Positions 1 through 12,990 of a stretch of 64,000 nucleotides of DNA are shown here, piece after piece (position 1 is the stretch's first letter; each line of letters starts with the position of its first letter). This stretch comes from Cordilura impudica. Lineage: Eukaryota > Arthropoda > Insecta > Diptera > Scathophagidae. Location: positions 101,681,111 to 101,745,110 of the forward strand of contig OY821521.1 in assembly GCA_963682025.1 (NCBI GenBank). The letters run 5' to 3'. The notes beneath the pieces are model-generated. The model had not been told where the DNA came from and ran no database searches. It saw nothing but the letters and a program-made list of their open reading frames with translations. The position numbers and the translations under genes were made by a program.

Positions 1-1798
1 ACTTCTCGAGAAATATATAAGCTGAGGTTCTTAAACTTAAAGACAGATTCCGTTGCGATTTTCATCATCAAGGGAAATTTCAATGTTCGCTTTTAGTATC
101 TTTTGATGGAAGAATGGTTTTTTGGGATTGGGACATCTTTACTCTAAGTAGTTGCTTGTGCCCATAGTTCGTTGGCCAAACACTGTACAGTCATGTGCAA
201 ACACATATTTCTAAAGGGAAACAACAATAAGAGGCTTATCAACAAATTGATTGATTTAAAGATAATATCCAACAATTTTTTTGTATATTATGCCCTAAAG
301 GAAGTTAAAACAAATACCTTACGAGCATAAAATAAAAAAATTTTTCGAAATAAACGTAAGGAAACTCAAAAAGTTCAGCAGAATTTTTTTTGGATAAGTG
401 GCTTTACAGTTTATGAAAAGCTTTCATTTGAAAAGACACCAATATGTGAGTCCCAGTTTTTACAAATATTTTATAACAAATAAAAGTATACTTTAATCTT
501 TCCATCGCTAATATAAATTAGATGTGTATCCTTAAAATTTAAAGGGTAGTCGATTTATAATAACTGTTTTTCTTTTTTGTAACGCTTTTCATAATATTTT
601 TAAAGTTAAATACTAAACATTTTTTTTTTGTTTTGTTATAAAGCTGCTAAAATTATCCTCAATATGAATTGAAGCTACTTTCAAAATATGATTAGACATA
701 TTTTTTCTGTAATCGTGTACAAATTTTCCAAAAATTTCGTTTTGAAAAAAACATGTTTAAAGTTTATATTTACCTGATCTGAATCTTCAATGTCTTTTGT
801 AATTTTGTTCTGATTTTGGATTTTTCTTGAAGTGTACTACCGATTTGAATAACCCTGCTATCTCACATCACACTGCAACTGCTTAATCGTTGTGTACCTA
901 TTAACAACGAAAAATTTTTCGAATTAGTCGAATCCATCGCCATTAACTTTTGTGTTCACACATCTGACTGCAATCCCATTTTTAGAATGTTGTCGAAGCG
1001 TAAACTTGAAAAAATTTGTTAACTTCTCTCTCTTATTTTTTTTTAAATAGAGTTACCGAGTTTATTATACAGGCACATGTTTGAGTGAAAATGTTTACAT
1101 TTATTATTATTAGTATTATTTTAATAATAGTTAATAACATTTATGCGCTATAATTAACAAACTTGCGTTTTTATATGCGCATTTCAAAAAATAAATCATA
1201 ATAATAGATTTAACAAGTTAAAACTTTAATTACAATTTTGCAGAATCCAGTAAATTTGCATTAAATTTATAACAGGGTAACATTAATCATCGTTAGTGGC
1301 AGCCATTGCTCGCACGAAAAATTTGGTGCCAATAGTGTGACCACTGCGGAAAATGTGTGTGTATTAGTAAAAAAAATGTGAGTGTATTGAATTTTTCGAA
1401 CTTGCAGTGTGATGTGTGATAGGGGGGTAAGGAAAAAAATATAGATTCAAGCTTTACAACAGCTCGACTATGAGTTTGTACTTTTTCAATGCAGAGAAGG
1501 TCCAAGTGAAATCAAGTGGAAAAATATAATATTTTACATTACCCTCTCCGAATTTGCTCTATTACAAAAGTTATATTGTGCCGAAATGTTTAGGCACGAT
1601 TTTATCCATTTTCATGTTGCTAGTACTAACTATTTTTGATATCTGTGCTAAATGTCATGTCCATTTCAATCGTTCAATTTGATTTTAACACCGACTAATT
1701 TTGTTCAACTTCTTTGTTCATCAAATTTTTTTTCGTAATCACAAAATGTTTACTGGTGATACAACTAGTTCCAAGAAACTAGAGAAAGTGTGGTAGAC
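1..1798. other. AT-rich stretch, nothing recognised
   Basis: No coding frame, repeat boundary or RNA gene could be supported in this interval. Confidence 0.5.
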
Positions 1799-2165
1799 AA
1801 ATATCGCCGCGATCATGATCAATACGTCAAGAAAATTAAAGGTTTGTTAATATTTCAAAAAGATTAGTCAACATTATTTTAAAAGATATTTTGGGCCTCA
1901 ATCGCATCCAATCTCGTTTGTTTCTAAAAATACTTCATTATTTTAAAAAATGACTCTGAAACATGCTTTCAGACAATCAAAACGAAAAGCTATACATAAT
2001 TACAAGTGACGAGTCTTGGATTTATGCCTACGATCTTGAACAACCGAACAATTAGGAGAATACTGTGAAAAAGCTGAAGCAAGTTCAAAAATCAAGAAAT
2101 GTTAGGAGTTTTCTTCGATTATGGTGGTGTGGTGCATTGTGAATTCCTTCCGCTGGTCGCAGCTT
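1799..2165 (+). pseudogene. Mariner transposase remnant
   Basis: Plus-strand pieces ITSDESWIYAYDLEQPNN (first catalytic aspartate block) and, after a frame shift, FFDYGGVVHCEFLP are typical of classical mariner transposases. The remainder is lost. Confidence 0.65.
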
Positions 2166-3059
2166 TTGCATCGCTTCCATAAAATTTTAAGTTTTTCGAT
2201 CTTGCAACTCTAAGGAGTACAGTCATAAGAGATACAGTAGGTAGAGACTACATTTTGCTCTACGATGTTTAGTTTTCGAGACATAAGTGATTTTATGTTC
2301 CCTTTCAAAATTTTACGTTTTTCATTCTGGCAACTCTAAAAACTGTTTTAAAAAGGCGACAAACTTTCAAACATTTAGCATTTACTTTTCGATTTTATGT
2401 TCCCCGCGTTTCACATTAACAAGTTTTTACAAAGAATTTTTACTTTAGGTATACAACTTGCGACACAATGGAATACAGATGCACTCCCAATGATAAAAGG
2501 ATAATAGGCATACTTTATAGATACAGATACTGACGTACTTATAACACATATAATTTAGACAAATATATACAGAGGACGATGCATGCATATACGAGTATAA
2601 GTATTCCTTTTGTCAAATATTTGTACTTGTATATTGTTGCGTACAAGTATGCATCCAATTGTGTTTATACATATGTAAACAAGTACAGGCCAGTATACGA
2701 GGCTTGCCTTTTAAGTTTTGCAATATGGCAACACTGCGAAACATTCCTCAATTCTGCCGTTACAATATAAAAGTTTTCCAGTTTTAATGGCTTATGTTCT
2801 AAGAACCTTTTGTAATACTAGTGCTATTTGAATTGTTTACAGTGTTGTTAATAATTGATCTTGGTTAAATCGTAAAAATTTTTATTCGATGATTTATTAC
2901 GATTTTCAATGTGATTCACATTGTTTTGAGTTGTGGTTTGGAACCCCTCACCGAGCTACCGTACTTCGCCGCTTTGCTGAATTTAATTGTTCAATTCGAT
3001 TACTGTTTTACTTTATGACTTATCGTGAGATTGAGGCATCACAAGGCATTACATGAACA

Positions 3060-3490
3060 TTAAGTCGTCAAAAAATTTGTTCGCGTTGGATCCCACATAA
3101 TTGTTGCAAGGAAATTTTGTAAAAATACGATCACTGTGCGTCAAAATACGTCTATATGATCGTGACAAATCTTGTGTATGCATTTTAGCCCATAAATAAA
3201 GAGCAGTCTAATGCATTGGTCTTTGAAGGTCGGCCAAATCAAACAACAGTTGTTGGAGCACGAAGCGTGTGGTAGCTGTACAATTGCAGTATCGTGGAAG
3301 CTCAATTCGCAAAAGTACACAACATATATTTATAGAAATAGAGAAATACACCGCTGAACACGGAATATTCTCCATTACGGCAATGTGAGCTCTCACAAAT
3401 CTGTTCAAACAATAGCCCATTTGGGCAAAATATCGAATTTACAGGTCACCAGCGGTACAGCCCATCCTCATGAAGAAGTTGATACCTTTA
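3060..3490 (+). pseudogene. Second mariner transposase remnant
   Basis: Plus-strand pieces in several frames resemble a classical mariner: RWIPH (about 3087), PNQTTVVGARSV (about 3233), then a stretch resembling ILHHDNASSH at about 3370-3400 with the catalytic aspartate changed (AATG-type reading), and a tail like HPHEEVDTF. Heavily decayed. Confidence 0.5.
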
Positions 3491-4209
3491 AAATGCACGC
3501 TCTGTAGATAACTCTATCAGAGTTTAAAAAGTGCTCCGCACATGCATGCCAAAGAATATTTTTTTATTTTAAATATTTTAAAATTATAAAGCCAAAATAA
3601 ATACATTTTTTTTTATTTATTTGCCGCAAAACATAAAAGGCAAACCTCCTATGTATATAATTACACTGAACATTATTCCTATCAGTAAAATCACGTTCAA
3701 CATTAAATCAGCTGTTAATTACAGGATATTAATTTTCCACACATTTTCCATCAAAATAAGAGCTGTCCAAAATAATTTAATGCAAGGGACACGTAGTACG
3801 AAAGCCTCTGTGAAATATTTGTGATAAACACAATCAATACTTTTTTGAGTAGTACATGATAAATGTATGTGCAAAATTAGCACTTGGTATGTCTGTTACA
3901 TATTTGTTTGTGACCTCTCCGGAATTTATTTGATTTTTATAAGGAGTTTCAGACATACTTTTTACATATTACAGTTATTTATTATAACTCTACAGAACTC
4001 TCTTGTTTTTGAAGTTTGAGCTTTAAGTACCAACTCATTAAAGTACGAGTTTGTTTTTAAGTGTACCAATAGATTATGAATAACTGCAATTTGTTCGTCT
4101 ATATTATATGTATGTTGACCTCGTAATAAATTAACTTTCTTTAACTTATTTGGAATCAACTTAAAGAAAATATTTTTTTGTCTCAAATGAAGTTGTCCAT
4201 CATTAAAGA

Positions 4210-6040
4210 CTAGCTGTTTCGACCCGGCGTTGCTCGAATTTTCTGAAATTAAACACATTGGAGTCATTTTATCAAATAAATACTTAATTCGGAAAAAATT
4301 AAGAAATAGTTTAAATCGAATATTGTTTGAACGTGTACTGCCTTTAATTAAATATGACATAATCACCTAGATGAAAGAACAGTCCTATGAACTACGTTCA
4401 CAGTTTTTCCATTTTGCGTAAATATGTGCAAATGTTGAACGCTTGAAACTCGTGAGCATGCGAAAGTTACCCATGCGAAAAGCATGGTATCTCAACTGGG
4501 GATTTTAAATGTTAGTCCTATGAACTTATTTACTGTAATTCAAATGCTAACTGGACTGGGAATTGCAGGCGTTTGAATTGAAATGTTAAATGTGCTGATA
4601 TGAGTATTTGTGGAATGAAAACATGTTTTCATTTTACTGAGCCTGTTAATATAATCGCTCCAATGAGATTAGGGCTAAGATAGGGTACACCAATCTTGTG
4701 ATATTTCGAAGTTTTTGTGCATTGAGATTCCGCATAAGAATAATTGGAAGTCCAACCTTAAGCCCTAATTTGTGGAGTGGACTTTGACAACTCGATGGAA
4801 TTAATAAATTCAGGGGGGTATGTAATGTATTGCTCTTCAGACATAACGGTATCAATGGATTTGTATACAGTAACACAGAATTTGACGGTTAATGTGATCC
4901 ACGGTTGTGATTTTTGGTGCTTACAATGCTCTTTTGCATAACCAGGATTCTTCGGACATATTTCGGTTAATTTCCGTATTGACTTCAGATAGAAGTTGTT
5001 CTTCAGAGGATACAAAATTACAGAATGCTGGTTTAAATGCTATTTCTCAATTGATATCTTTAACCACTTAGCCATTTGAAATTGTTAGGAATTCTGCTGC
5101 TTGTGTTCCAGTAGTGGATTCATTGAACTGATGCACTCGCATATTGGTTTATAGGCTTAATCTACAAATTTCCTAAATTTCATCAGCCGCTGTCCTTTTG
5201 GAATGATAGGCAAGAAGCACCACCAAGCCGCCCATAAGTGCCTCGCGACTGCGGATGTCCTGAAAACTTCGATTTAAGGTCTCAATTGCACGCTTTTGAG
5301 ACATGGTGCACTCGTCCCATGCCAGTAATTTGCATCTCCAACTCTCGACCACATTTTGTAATCTAACTGGCATCGGAATACCAAGCTGGCCTATATCTTT
5401 CCCCTTCATCGATATCAACTTATCTTCGATAATAATTAAAGCATCGTTGTAGGAGTCATCGTCAAATGTAGCATCTGGCAGAGTTGCAAAAGGTTTCGAA
5501 ACCTCATACATACCAACTAAAATTCCAAAAAGCTTCAACAGTTTCCATGGGGAAGATCAGAACACGGCCTTTAGCTCGTCAAGGTCCCAGTGTGCATTAT
5601 TTTCCATCAATCCTTATACTTTACAAGCTTCAAGAAACGTTTCGCATTCCCGGCTATTAATGGTTTTCAAATCTGTAAAACACGTTGGTCCATTTACAGT
5701 GTTTAGGAGTATTCGTAGGGAATAGCATCCCAAATTTGTTACATGTATGACGTACAAACGACGTGGGACGTCTCCAGCTTTAACTTCAGGACAGTTGCTA
5801 ACAGATGTACCCATTTTGCGTCTTCTACTATTTGGACAGTGTGTTCCAAGTGCAGTATCGCGGAATTTCAGCATATGTTTTAGCAAAGTTGTCAATACGA
5901 CATACTTCAAAATAGACTGTAAGTATGGTTTTAGGAGGTGTTCATACTCTTTGCTGCAAGTTTTGTTCATTGAAGTAAATTCTCCAAATGAATGGCCAAA
6001 TATGTTACGCTCGGGTATCGCTCATGGAATGGAAAACTAA
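4210..6040 (-). mobile_element. Helitron remnant with helicase coding pieces
   Basis: On the minus strand the 3' terminus reads CAGCTAG followed by host T (plus 4209-4213), the CTRR end of Helitrons. Rep-helicase pieces lie upstream of it on the same strand. The 5' end was not identified. Confidence 0.75.
4646..6010 (-). pseudogene. Helitron Pif1-like helicase, broken
   Basis: On the minus strand, in order: PRRLYVIHVTNLGCYSLRIL and TCFTDLKTINSRECETFLEA (5970-5614), ENNAHWDLDELKAVF up to a stop (about 5610-5545), DDDSYNDALIIIEDKLISM and WDECTMSQKRAIETLNRSFQ (5470-5270), then the C-terminal region YKSIDTVMSEEQ and PPEFINSIELS (about 4870-4790) and LGLKVGLPIILMRNLNAQKL (about 4780-4700). These match the conserved stretches of insect Helitron helicases from memory. 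The order is right but frames shift several times and segments are missing, including the nucleotide-binding loop. Confidence 0.8.
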
Positions 6041-8199
6041 GTAAGCGCCATGCTGATTTATTGCTGTCAGTAGTGATAGGAAAATAATACTATTGCAAAA
6101 AATGGCTTTTAGGTGGGATATGACATCCAATCAAGAGCTTGTATAGCACAGAATTCTCTTCAGAGGCAGCACTACATGTATGCGGAATTTCCAGGTAATC
6201 GGTTCAGTAGTGTAAGCGTCGTTGCGTAAAAAAATGTTTTATTATGTTATACAAAGTGGGCGAAAAGGGGGCGTGGCATACAATCAAAATCTAGTTTAGC
6301 CTATAGCTCCTTCCAGAGAAAGCACTATCTGTGTGCCAAATTTCATGTGAATCGGTTCAGTAATTTTAATGATATTTATAGGGATATCGGCTTCGAATAC
6401 TTAATAAGTTATTCTAAAAAACAGAGGGTATATTTCAGTTTGTCATTCCGTTTGTACAACATCGAAATATGGACTTGCAGACCCATAAAGTATATATATT
6501 AGGGTGACAGCGGTTTGTATGAAAAAAAAATTTTTGGTCGAATTTTGAGGAGTGCGGGCCGGATTATTGTGACACTGGATCTAAAACTTTAGTGCTAAAA
6601 ATTAGAGCCAAATCAGACAATGCTTTCTGGACGCGCATTGAGTTCAAAGTTCAAATATGTATTTATATGTAAAAATTATCAAAAAAAAAAAAACGTTTTT
6701 TAGAAAAAATTTCATACTAATAATTGCGTTTCAATTAAATTAATTAATAAATCATAATCTAGAGTAAATTGTTTTTATAATAAAATAACAAAATCAATTA
6801 TCGGTTGTAAAACAGCCAAGTTATATAAAGTTCCCCAGGCCGCAGACCACTTGATTAAGATAATCGAGATCACATTTTTAAAGACATCGAAATAATTTAC
6901 GACAACAACATTTTTGCATTTTCCTGATCCCAAGATTATATTATGTAAAGTATTTTGCATCTCGTCTATTGTTATGCCGTTCTTAATTAATATCAAAACG
7001 GTACGTATTTTTTAGTACTATTTCGAAACCTCCAATTTTACTTTTTCAAAAATTTTCTTCAAGAAATTTCCCGAAATCTACGATTGGACTTTAAAGTCTT
7101 ATTAACAAAATTTATGTGATTAAAAATGCCAAATACTGTAGGTATTCTGTTCTTAATTTGGCGAGGTCAGCGTTTTTATTTCAGCATATTTGAAGAAAAA
7201 TGTGATTTTGCATACTTCTTCAACTTCTAAGCTACATCTTTTTGGTATTTTCATTATTCAAATATCTTTTATCAAAATGTTATACTACTTGATATAGTTT
7301 CTCAATCTTGTAAATTAAGTTTAAATTGAAACACTATAAATTGTCCCTCTTTAAAATCAAAAGTCAAATTTAAGGAGATTAATATTTTTTTAATATAAAA
7401 TACCGAAATAATATACATTTGTAGAAGGATTTCGATAAAATTTGTTCATAATATTTTAATAATTCTGAGAACTAATATTCTGGACTTATTTTCTGAAATT
7501 AACTCGTGGGGTACTCTTGATGTCAAATTGACTCTACATGATAATCTATAAATATTTTCTTCATCAGGATTTTTTTTAAATAAAAAAATTTAATGTATTC
7601 ATAAAATTCCTCCTTTCTTCAAAAGTACTTTTTATTAAAAAAGTAAATTTTCATGAAATAATGCATTTTCTTTAAAAAAACCTTTTATTAAAGAAGTAAA
7701 TTTTTTGAAAAAGTTTTTCGCGGTTTCTTTCTAAATACTAAATTTTAATAAAATACATTTTATTTTATTTTTTTCTTAAGGATTCCAACTAGTGCCCACG
7801 GCCAAGCTCGAGTAGTCGAAGCTGGAGCTGCTCGAGTAGTAAATGAGCTGCTCGAGTCGGTATAGATTAATATGCATGTGTATGTGATTCGATAGTTTTT
7901 TTAAATTCCTCTAGTTAAGTTGTGATCAAATTTGTGAGAATTGTAATTTGTTAAAAGATAAAAAGTAATTATGCATATATGAAGACGAGAACAGAAAATT
8001 TAAGGCGGAGTGGGAAGAAAATTTTGTTTTTGTAGACATGAATTACAAACCGATGTGTCTGATAGGTAAAGTAAGGTTGTCACAGCGCTGTTTGTTGTTG
8101 TGACAAACTGCTTAGCACTGAGTCTAGCCCTATCGAAGATTAACTGCAACCTGCCACATTTGTTCGTTATGTAATAAATAATGTTGACATCATAGAAAA
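6041..8199. other. AT-rich stretch with minor repeats
   Basis: 6240-6480 contains phrases common in fly repeats (GTGCCAAATTTCATGTGAAT, GGGGGCGTGGC), probably Helitron filler. 7807-7857 holds three CTCGAGT motifs. The rest shows nothing recognisable. Confidence 0.45.
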
Positions 8200-8850
8200 A
8201 CTATCATTATTATCATACAAGAAATATAAAATGATGAGCTTGCAGATGATGTATCATGGTTTTGTTTAGTAAGGTGGCTCTCAGTAAGCAATGTGCTAAC
8301 AAAATTATTTAATTTAATGACACGAATCAAACAATTTGTCAATGAAAAACGGAAATTTTTCCCCGAACTTGAAAATAACCAATGGTTGCTGTATATGGAT
8401 AAGCCATTTTTAAGCAACTGCAATCATTAAATTTATCTCTGCAGGGACACAGATTGGCACATAATGTATTTAGTTTCAATAACAAATTAAAACTGTTCGA
8501 TTAAGATCTGGTTTCTAAAACTTCATTTACTTCACGTGTATCAGTAAAACTTTACCCGGATAGTCACGGATTATATATACAAGCTTTACATATTAGCAGA
8601 AGATTTGTGAAGAATGGTTGTCCTGTATTACCGTCAATTGCTTCGGCTATAGCAGCTTTAGAATTAGAGCTACTGTAGCTCCGAGAAGATGAAAGGTTTA
8701 AGCAAGTGAAACAGAATAATTGTTTAACTATTGACTTTTGGAAACAAGTTCCGGAACAGAAATATTCGAAAGCCAAATATAGTGCACTCAAACTAATATC
8801 TATTTTCGGTACTTCGTTTTCTTTCGAGTCGTTCGTTGTATTCAGCACTT
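8200..8850 (+). pseudogene. hAT-like transposase remnant
   Basis: Plus strand: ADDVSWFCLVRWLSVSNVLT and KLFNLMTRIKQFVNEKRKFF resemble the VRWLS region of hAT-type transposases (ZBED / GTF2IRD2-like group); weaker similarity continues to about 8850. CTCGAGTAGT repeats lie at 7807-7857 and once near 10920, possibly the subterminal parts of the same element, with mariner A inserted between. Confidence 0.42.
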
Positions 8851-9588
8851 ATATTTGTTAAAAATAAATATTGATCTATTTTAACTGGACAATACCCGTA
8901 ATTTCTAAACATTTTCTATTTATGTAATATTTTCTATAATCTCCTTGTTTTCTTTATGTTTTGTCAAAATTTGTAACAAGAAAATAATTTGTGTGATTTT
9001 ATTTTAATTTGTAATAAGAAATTAAATAATTTTTTTTTTAAATAAAGAAATTAATTTTTTTTTGAGCTATTCTATAAAAATTAAGAGCCACTCCGAGATC
9101 CGCGTTATGGCCACCTCTGTTATACATTTTCAAGTCAGTTATATTGATAGATTACTCTAATGAAATATTGAAGCATTTTGACAAACCAAATACGGGCGAG
9201 CACCTACTCGAAAAAATCTCTAATTTTTTTTAAAAATTTTTCAACAACTAAAACTGACTATATCCATAGATGACCCATTTAAAATTTTAAGATATTCCAA
9301 CCAAAATTGTGCTGTTAGCTAACTACTATACGAAAAAATAATAGTGAAAAAATGCACACCATGAAAGTTTGACATCGATTTAAATATTTAAATTATACAT
9401 TCTAAAATATCAAATACGAGGACACTAGGGCCAAAAGCATTCCAACAATAATTGTGCTGTTGGCGAATTAATACTCGAAAAAGATCAGCCACTTTCTATA
9501 CAAATGTGTGAAAATTAAAGTGACATTTAAGGATAAAATTTCTGGTAATTGTACGATTCCAAAATGTTTATGTTTGTTACACTAAATA

Positions 9589-10850
9589 AAGGGTGATTTT
9601 TTTAGCTATTATCTTTCTGGCAACACTGGTTTAAACAGCTGACGCACGTTTCGTGTTTTGTTTCATTGTCAAACATCTTCAGTTTGGTCTATAATTTAAC
9701 CATGAATCGTCTTACAAACGAACAACGCTTGCAAGTTATTGAATTTTATTATCAAAATGCGTGCTCTGTTAAGAAAGTCAGTTTAATCGACCCACTGAAG
9801 CGGCTATTCGGGCTATTGTGACTAAATTTCGCACCAAATTTACATTGCTGGACATTAAACCACCAACACGCTTACGCAGAGTGCGAACTGAAGAAAATAT
9901 CGCAGCTGTATCGGCCAGTGTTAATGATGACCATCAATTATCGATTCGTCGCCGTTCGCAGCAATTGGGCCTCTGTTACTCAAGAACGTGGAAAATTTTG
10001 CGGAAGGATTTAGGTGTGAAGCCTTTCAAAATACAGCTGGTGCAAGAATTGAAGCCGAACGACCTACCGCAAAGTAGAATTTTTGGTGAATGGGCTCTTG
10101 GAAAGTTGGCCGAAGATCCACTTTTTTTTACCGAAAAATTATGTTCAGCGACGAAGCTCATTTTTGGCTCAATGGGTACGTAAATAAGCAGAATTGTCAA
10201 TTTTGGAGTGAATATCAGCCAGAAGCATTGGAAGAGCCAGAAAAAGTCACAGTTTGGTGCGGTTTATGGGCTGGTGGCATCATTGCACCGTACTTCTTCA
10301 AAGATGATGGGAATCGTAACGTAACTGTGAATGGTGAGCGCTACCGAGAGATGATATCCAACTTTTTTTTGCCCAAAATGCAAGAGCTTGACTTGGATGA
10401 CATGTGGATTCAACAGGACGGTGCCACATGCCACAGAGCACGCGCAACAATGGACTTATTGAGAGGCGAGTTCGGTGAAAATTTTATATCACGTTCGGGA
10501 CCGGTCAATTGGCCGCCTAGATCATGCGATTTAATGCCTTTAGACTATTTTTTGTGGGGCTATGTTAAAGCTCATGTCTATACAGACAATCCCGCTTCAA
10601 TTGACGCATTGGAAGACAACATTGAAGCATTTATCCGGCCGAAATGTTGGAAAGATTATGCCAAAATTGGACTAAGGGGATGGACCATTTGAGGCACAGC
10701 CGCGGTCAACATTTGCATGAAATAATCTTCAAACATTAAATTATATGGACCGTACTATCGATTCAAATAAAGATTTCATGCATTTTTCTGAACTTTATGT
10801 GTTTTTTTTTTTTTTGGAAAACTTTCCTATAGCTCTTAAAAAGCACCCTT
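9589..10850 (+). mobile_element. Mariner-type transposon A (same family as B)
   Basis: 1262 bp flanked by TA (9587-9588 and 10851-10852). Inverted repeats begin AAGGGTG and share AGCTAT further in. It carries a broken transposase related to that of the copy inside copia. Confidence 0.88.
9702..10737 (+). pseudogene. Mariner-type transposase, frameshifted
   Basis: Starts at ATG 9702 (MNRLTNEQR). A deletion near 9785 shifts the frame and removes part of the helix-turn-helix; a second shift occurs in a T-run near 10122; a third near 10640. Catalytic blocks remain visible: FSDEAHFWLNG, QQDGATCHRA, WPPRSCDLMPLDYFLWG. It is a close relative of the copy at 22536 but more decayed. Confidence 0.86.
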
Positions 10851-11037
10851 TACTTATATTTATCTATTTACATGCTTTCAAACATGAAAAATGTTAGTGT
10901 TTACTATTCGACCTACTTGCTCGAGTAGTATAGGGAGTTCTGATAAAAACCAAAATGATTTTGTAAATAGTTCTGTCTGTAAAATCTTAATTTTAATCAA
11001 TAACTGTTATAAGCGTAAAATACACATACATAAATAG

Positions 11038-11814
11038 CAGAGTTCAGAAAAAAAACACACACTGAATAAAAAACTCGTACATATATGTAAACAAACATAA
11101 CTTAGACCAACACACACATATTTTTATTTTCATATCAATTATGTTTGTTTTTAAATTTTCTTCGGTGCCCAACACAACCATGACTGTGTTCGTTTTAATA
11201 TTTCGTTATTTACACGAACATTTTTGTATCACATACTTTTTGTTTCAATCACACATAAAGCACACATTTTTGAGTGTTGCTTTATTTGAAGTTCATGTTC
11301 TGGTAAGTGTACTGAAAAAAAAACACAGAACATATACAATAAACAGGTTCGAGTTCAGTTATATTTTAAGTCGTGTTGTGGCTCGTGTAGTGAGAAAAAA
11401 CACAACATGTACAATAAACAGGTTCGAGTTCAGTTATATTTTAAACTCGAACCTGTTTATTGTACATGTTGTGTTTTTTCTTACTACACGAGCCACAACA
11501 CGACTTAAAATATAACTGAACTCGAACCTGTTTATTGTACATGTTCTGTGTTTTTTTTCATTACACTTACCAGAACATGAACTTCAAATAAAGCAACACT
11601 CAAAAATGTGTGCTTTATGTGTGATTGAAACAAAAAGTATGTGATACAAAAATGTTCGTGTAAATAACGAAATATTAAAACGAACACAGTCGTGGTTGTG
11701 TTGGGCACCGTAGAAAATTTAGAAACGCACATAATTGATATGAAAATAAAGATATGTGTTGGCTGCTTTTGAACAGAACATTGTGTGTTTCGTGTGTGTA
11801 TTTTCTGAACCTTG
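11038..11814. mobile_element. Hairpin (foldback) MITE, hAT-type
   Basis: A 777-bp near-palindrome: two arms of about 380 bp in inverted orientation around a 13-base loop near 11430-11442. Ends read CAGAGTTCAG and, on the other strand, CAAGGTTCAG, flanked by the 8-bp direct repeat ATAAATAG (11030-11037 and 11815-11822), which suggests hAT-type mobilisation. Each arm also contains a direct duplication (AGGTTCGAGTTCAGTTATAT). Open frames here are mirror images of each other and not genes. Confidence 0.85.
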
Positions 11815-12757
11815 ATAAATAGTAAAATTTGTTTAGAGACAGGAAAATATTGCGTTTAGTATAGTTTAGTATCCATTTTTTTGCTATTAAAGAATTGTCT
11901 AGTTGATTAACTATATTTAGACTTATTTACACGTATACTTCTAATTTATCCAAGATTCTTAATTGGGCCAGAGACTTGACCTCCCCGACATATATCTCAG
12001 TGTGTTGCATTTTACTCCTTTCCATTTACAGTGTGTTCGTAAGTTGATGAGAACAATGATATTTGCTAAATAAATGAAATTAAAGGGGCTGCACCACAAC
12101 ACAGAAAATGTCACTCCAATCCTTACTATGTGGATACAATTGTATGTGTTGAATAAACTATTGAGTGGTCACTGGACGAAGTAATTAATGTCATCATGTG
12201 GTTTATTGGTTTGTTTAGTATGGGTTTTTCATGTGTGTACCCCGAAATCAAATATAACAAGTCATCAAAGGTACAAATAGTTAAAGAAGATAAATTTGAC
12301 TTGATTGCAGAACTTCAAGGATTTAAATTTATTTCGTCAAGGAGATACGTAAATGTTAAATATATTTTTTATATGATAAAAATTAAAAAAAAGGAACATA
12401 AAATATGGTTTAATAAATAATAACGAAGGATTTTAACCAGACAAGTTGGTAAATATTAAATAAAAGGTCGGAAAGGATACACACGTACATACATACTTAC
12501 GTATTGTCCATATTTGTAATGCTAACAACTTATACAGTGCGTTCATAAATGATAGCACATTTCGTAATCTGTGAATCAATGTTCCATAAAATTTGAACTG
12601 TGCATGCAATAAATGTCATGTCTTTATAAAAATTTATATAAATACGATTTCTTTCCAAAAATAAAGTCATATTAAACAAAACTTTGATTAATTTGAAATA
12701 CCGTTATTAGTATCTCTTACATCGCAATATTTAGCATATTAAAGCGTTCAAATTGTA

Positions 12758-12905
12758 TTGTACAAATGCAAAACGTCATTGTTTGATAAAAACGTCAAAT
12801 TTTGCACACTGTCAGAAAATGGAGCATCAATAGCGGAAATTGCATTTCAAATCAGCAGAAGTCGAAAGGTTGTTTATAATTATTTGAAACAAGTAAAAGT
12901 GTTAA
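12758..12905 (+). pseudogene. Tc3-like transposase, N-terminal piece
   Basis: Encodes SENGASIAEIAFQISRSRKV and VYNYLK, the first helix-turn-helix of Tc1/Tc3 transposases. It is cut off at about 12906 by a repeat starting AATTCGGCTGTGCCG. Confidence 0.65.
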
Positions 12906-12990
12906 ATTCGGCTGTGCCGAGCCGAATCTTTGATACCCTCGACCTCGGGTTGAGTATTGATAATAAATGCAAACAAAATATTTGAAAAAG
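12906..12990 (+). repeat. Dispersed repeat fragment (AATTCGGCTGTGCCG family)
   Basis: Begins AATTCGGCTGTGCCGAGCCG and runs on as TTTGATACCCTCGACC; its far end was not resolved. It interrupts the N-terminal Tc3-like transposase piece. Confidence 0.5.

Noticed and set aside
3962..4366. 134-codon minus-strand ORF
   Set aside because: No homology, biased composition, and it crosses the Helitron terminus at 4210.
11141..11732. Two ORFs of similar sequence on opposite strands
   Set aside because: They are the two arms of the hairpin MITE mirroring each other.
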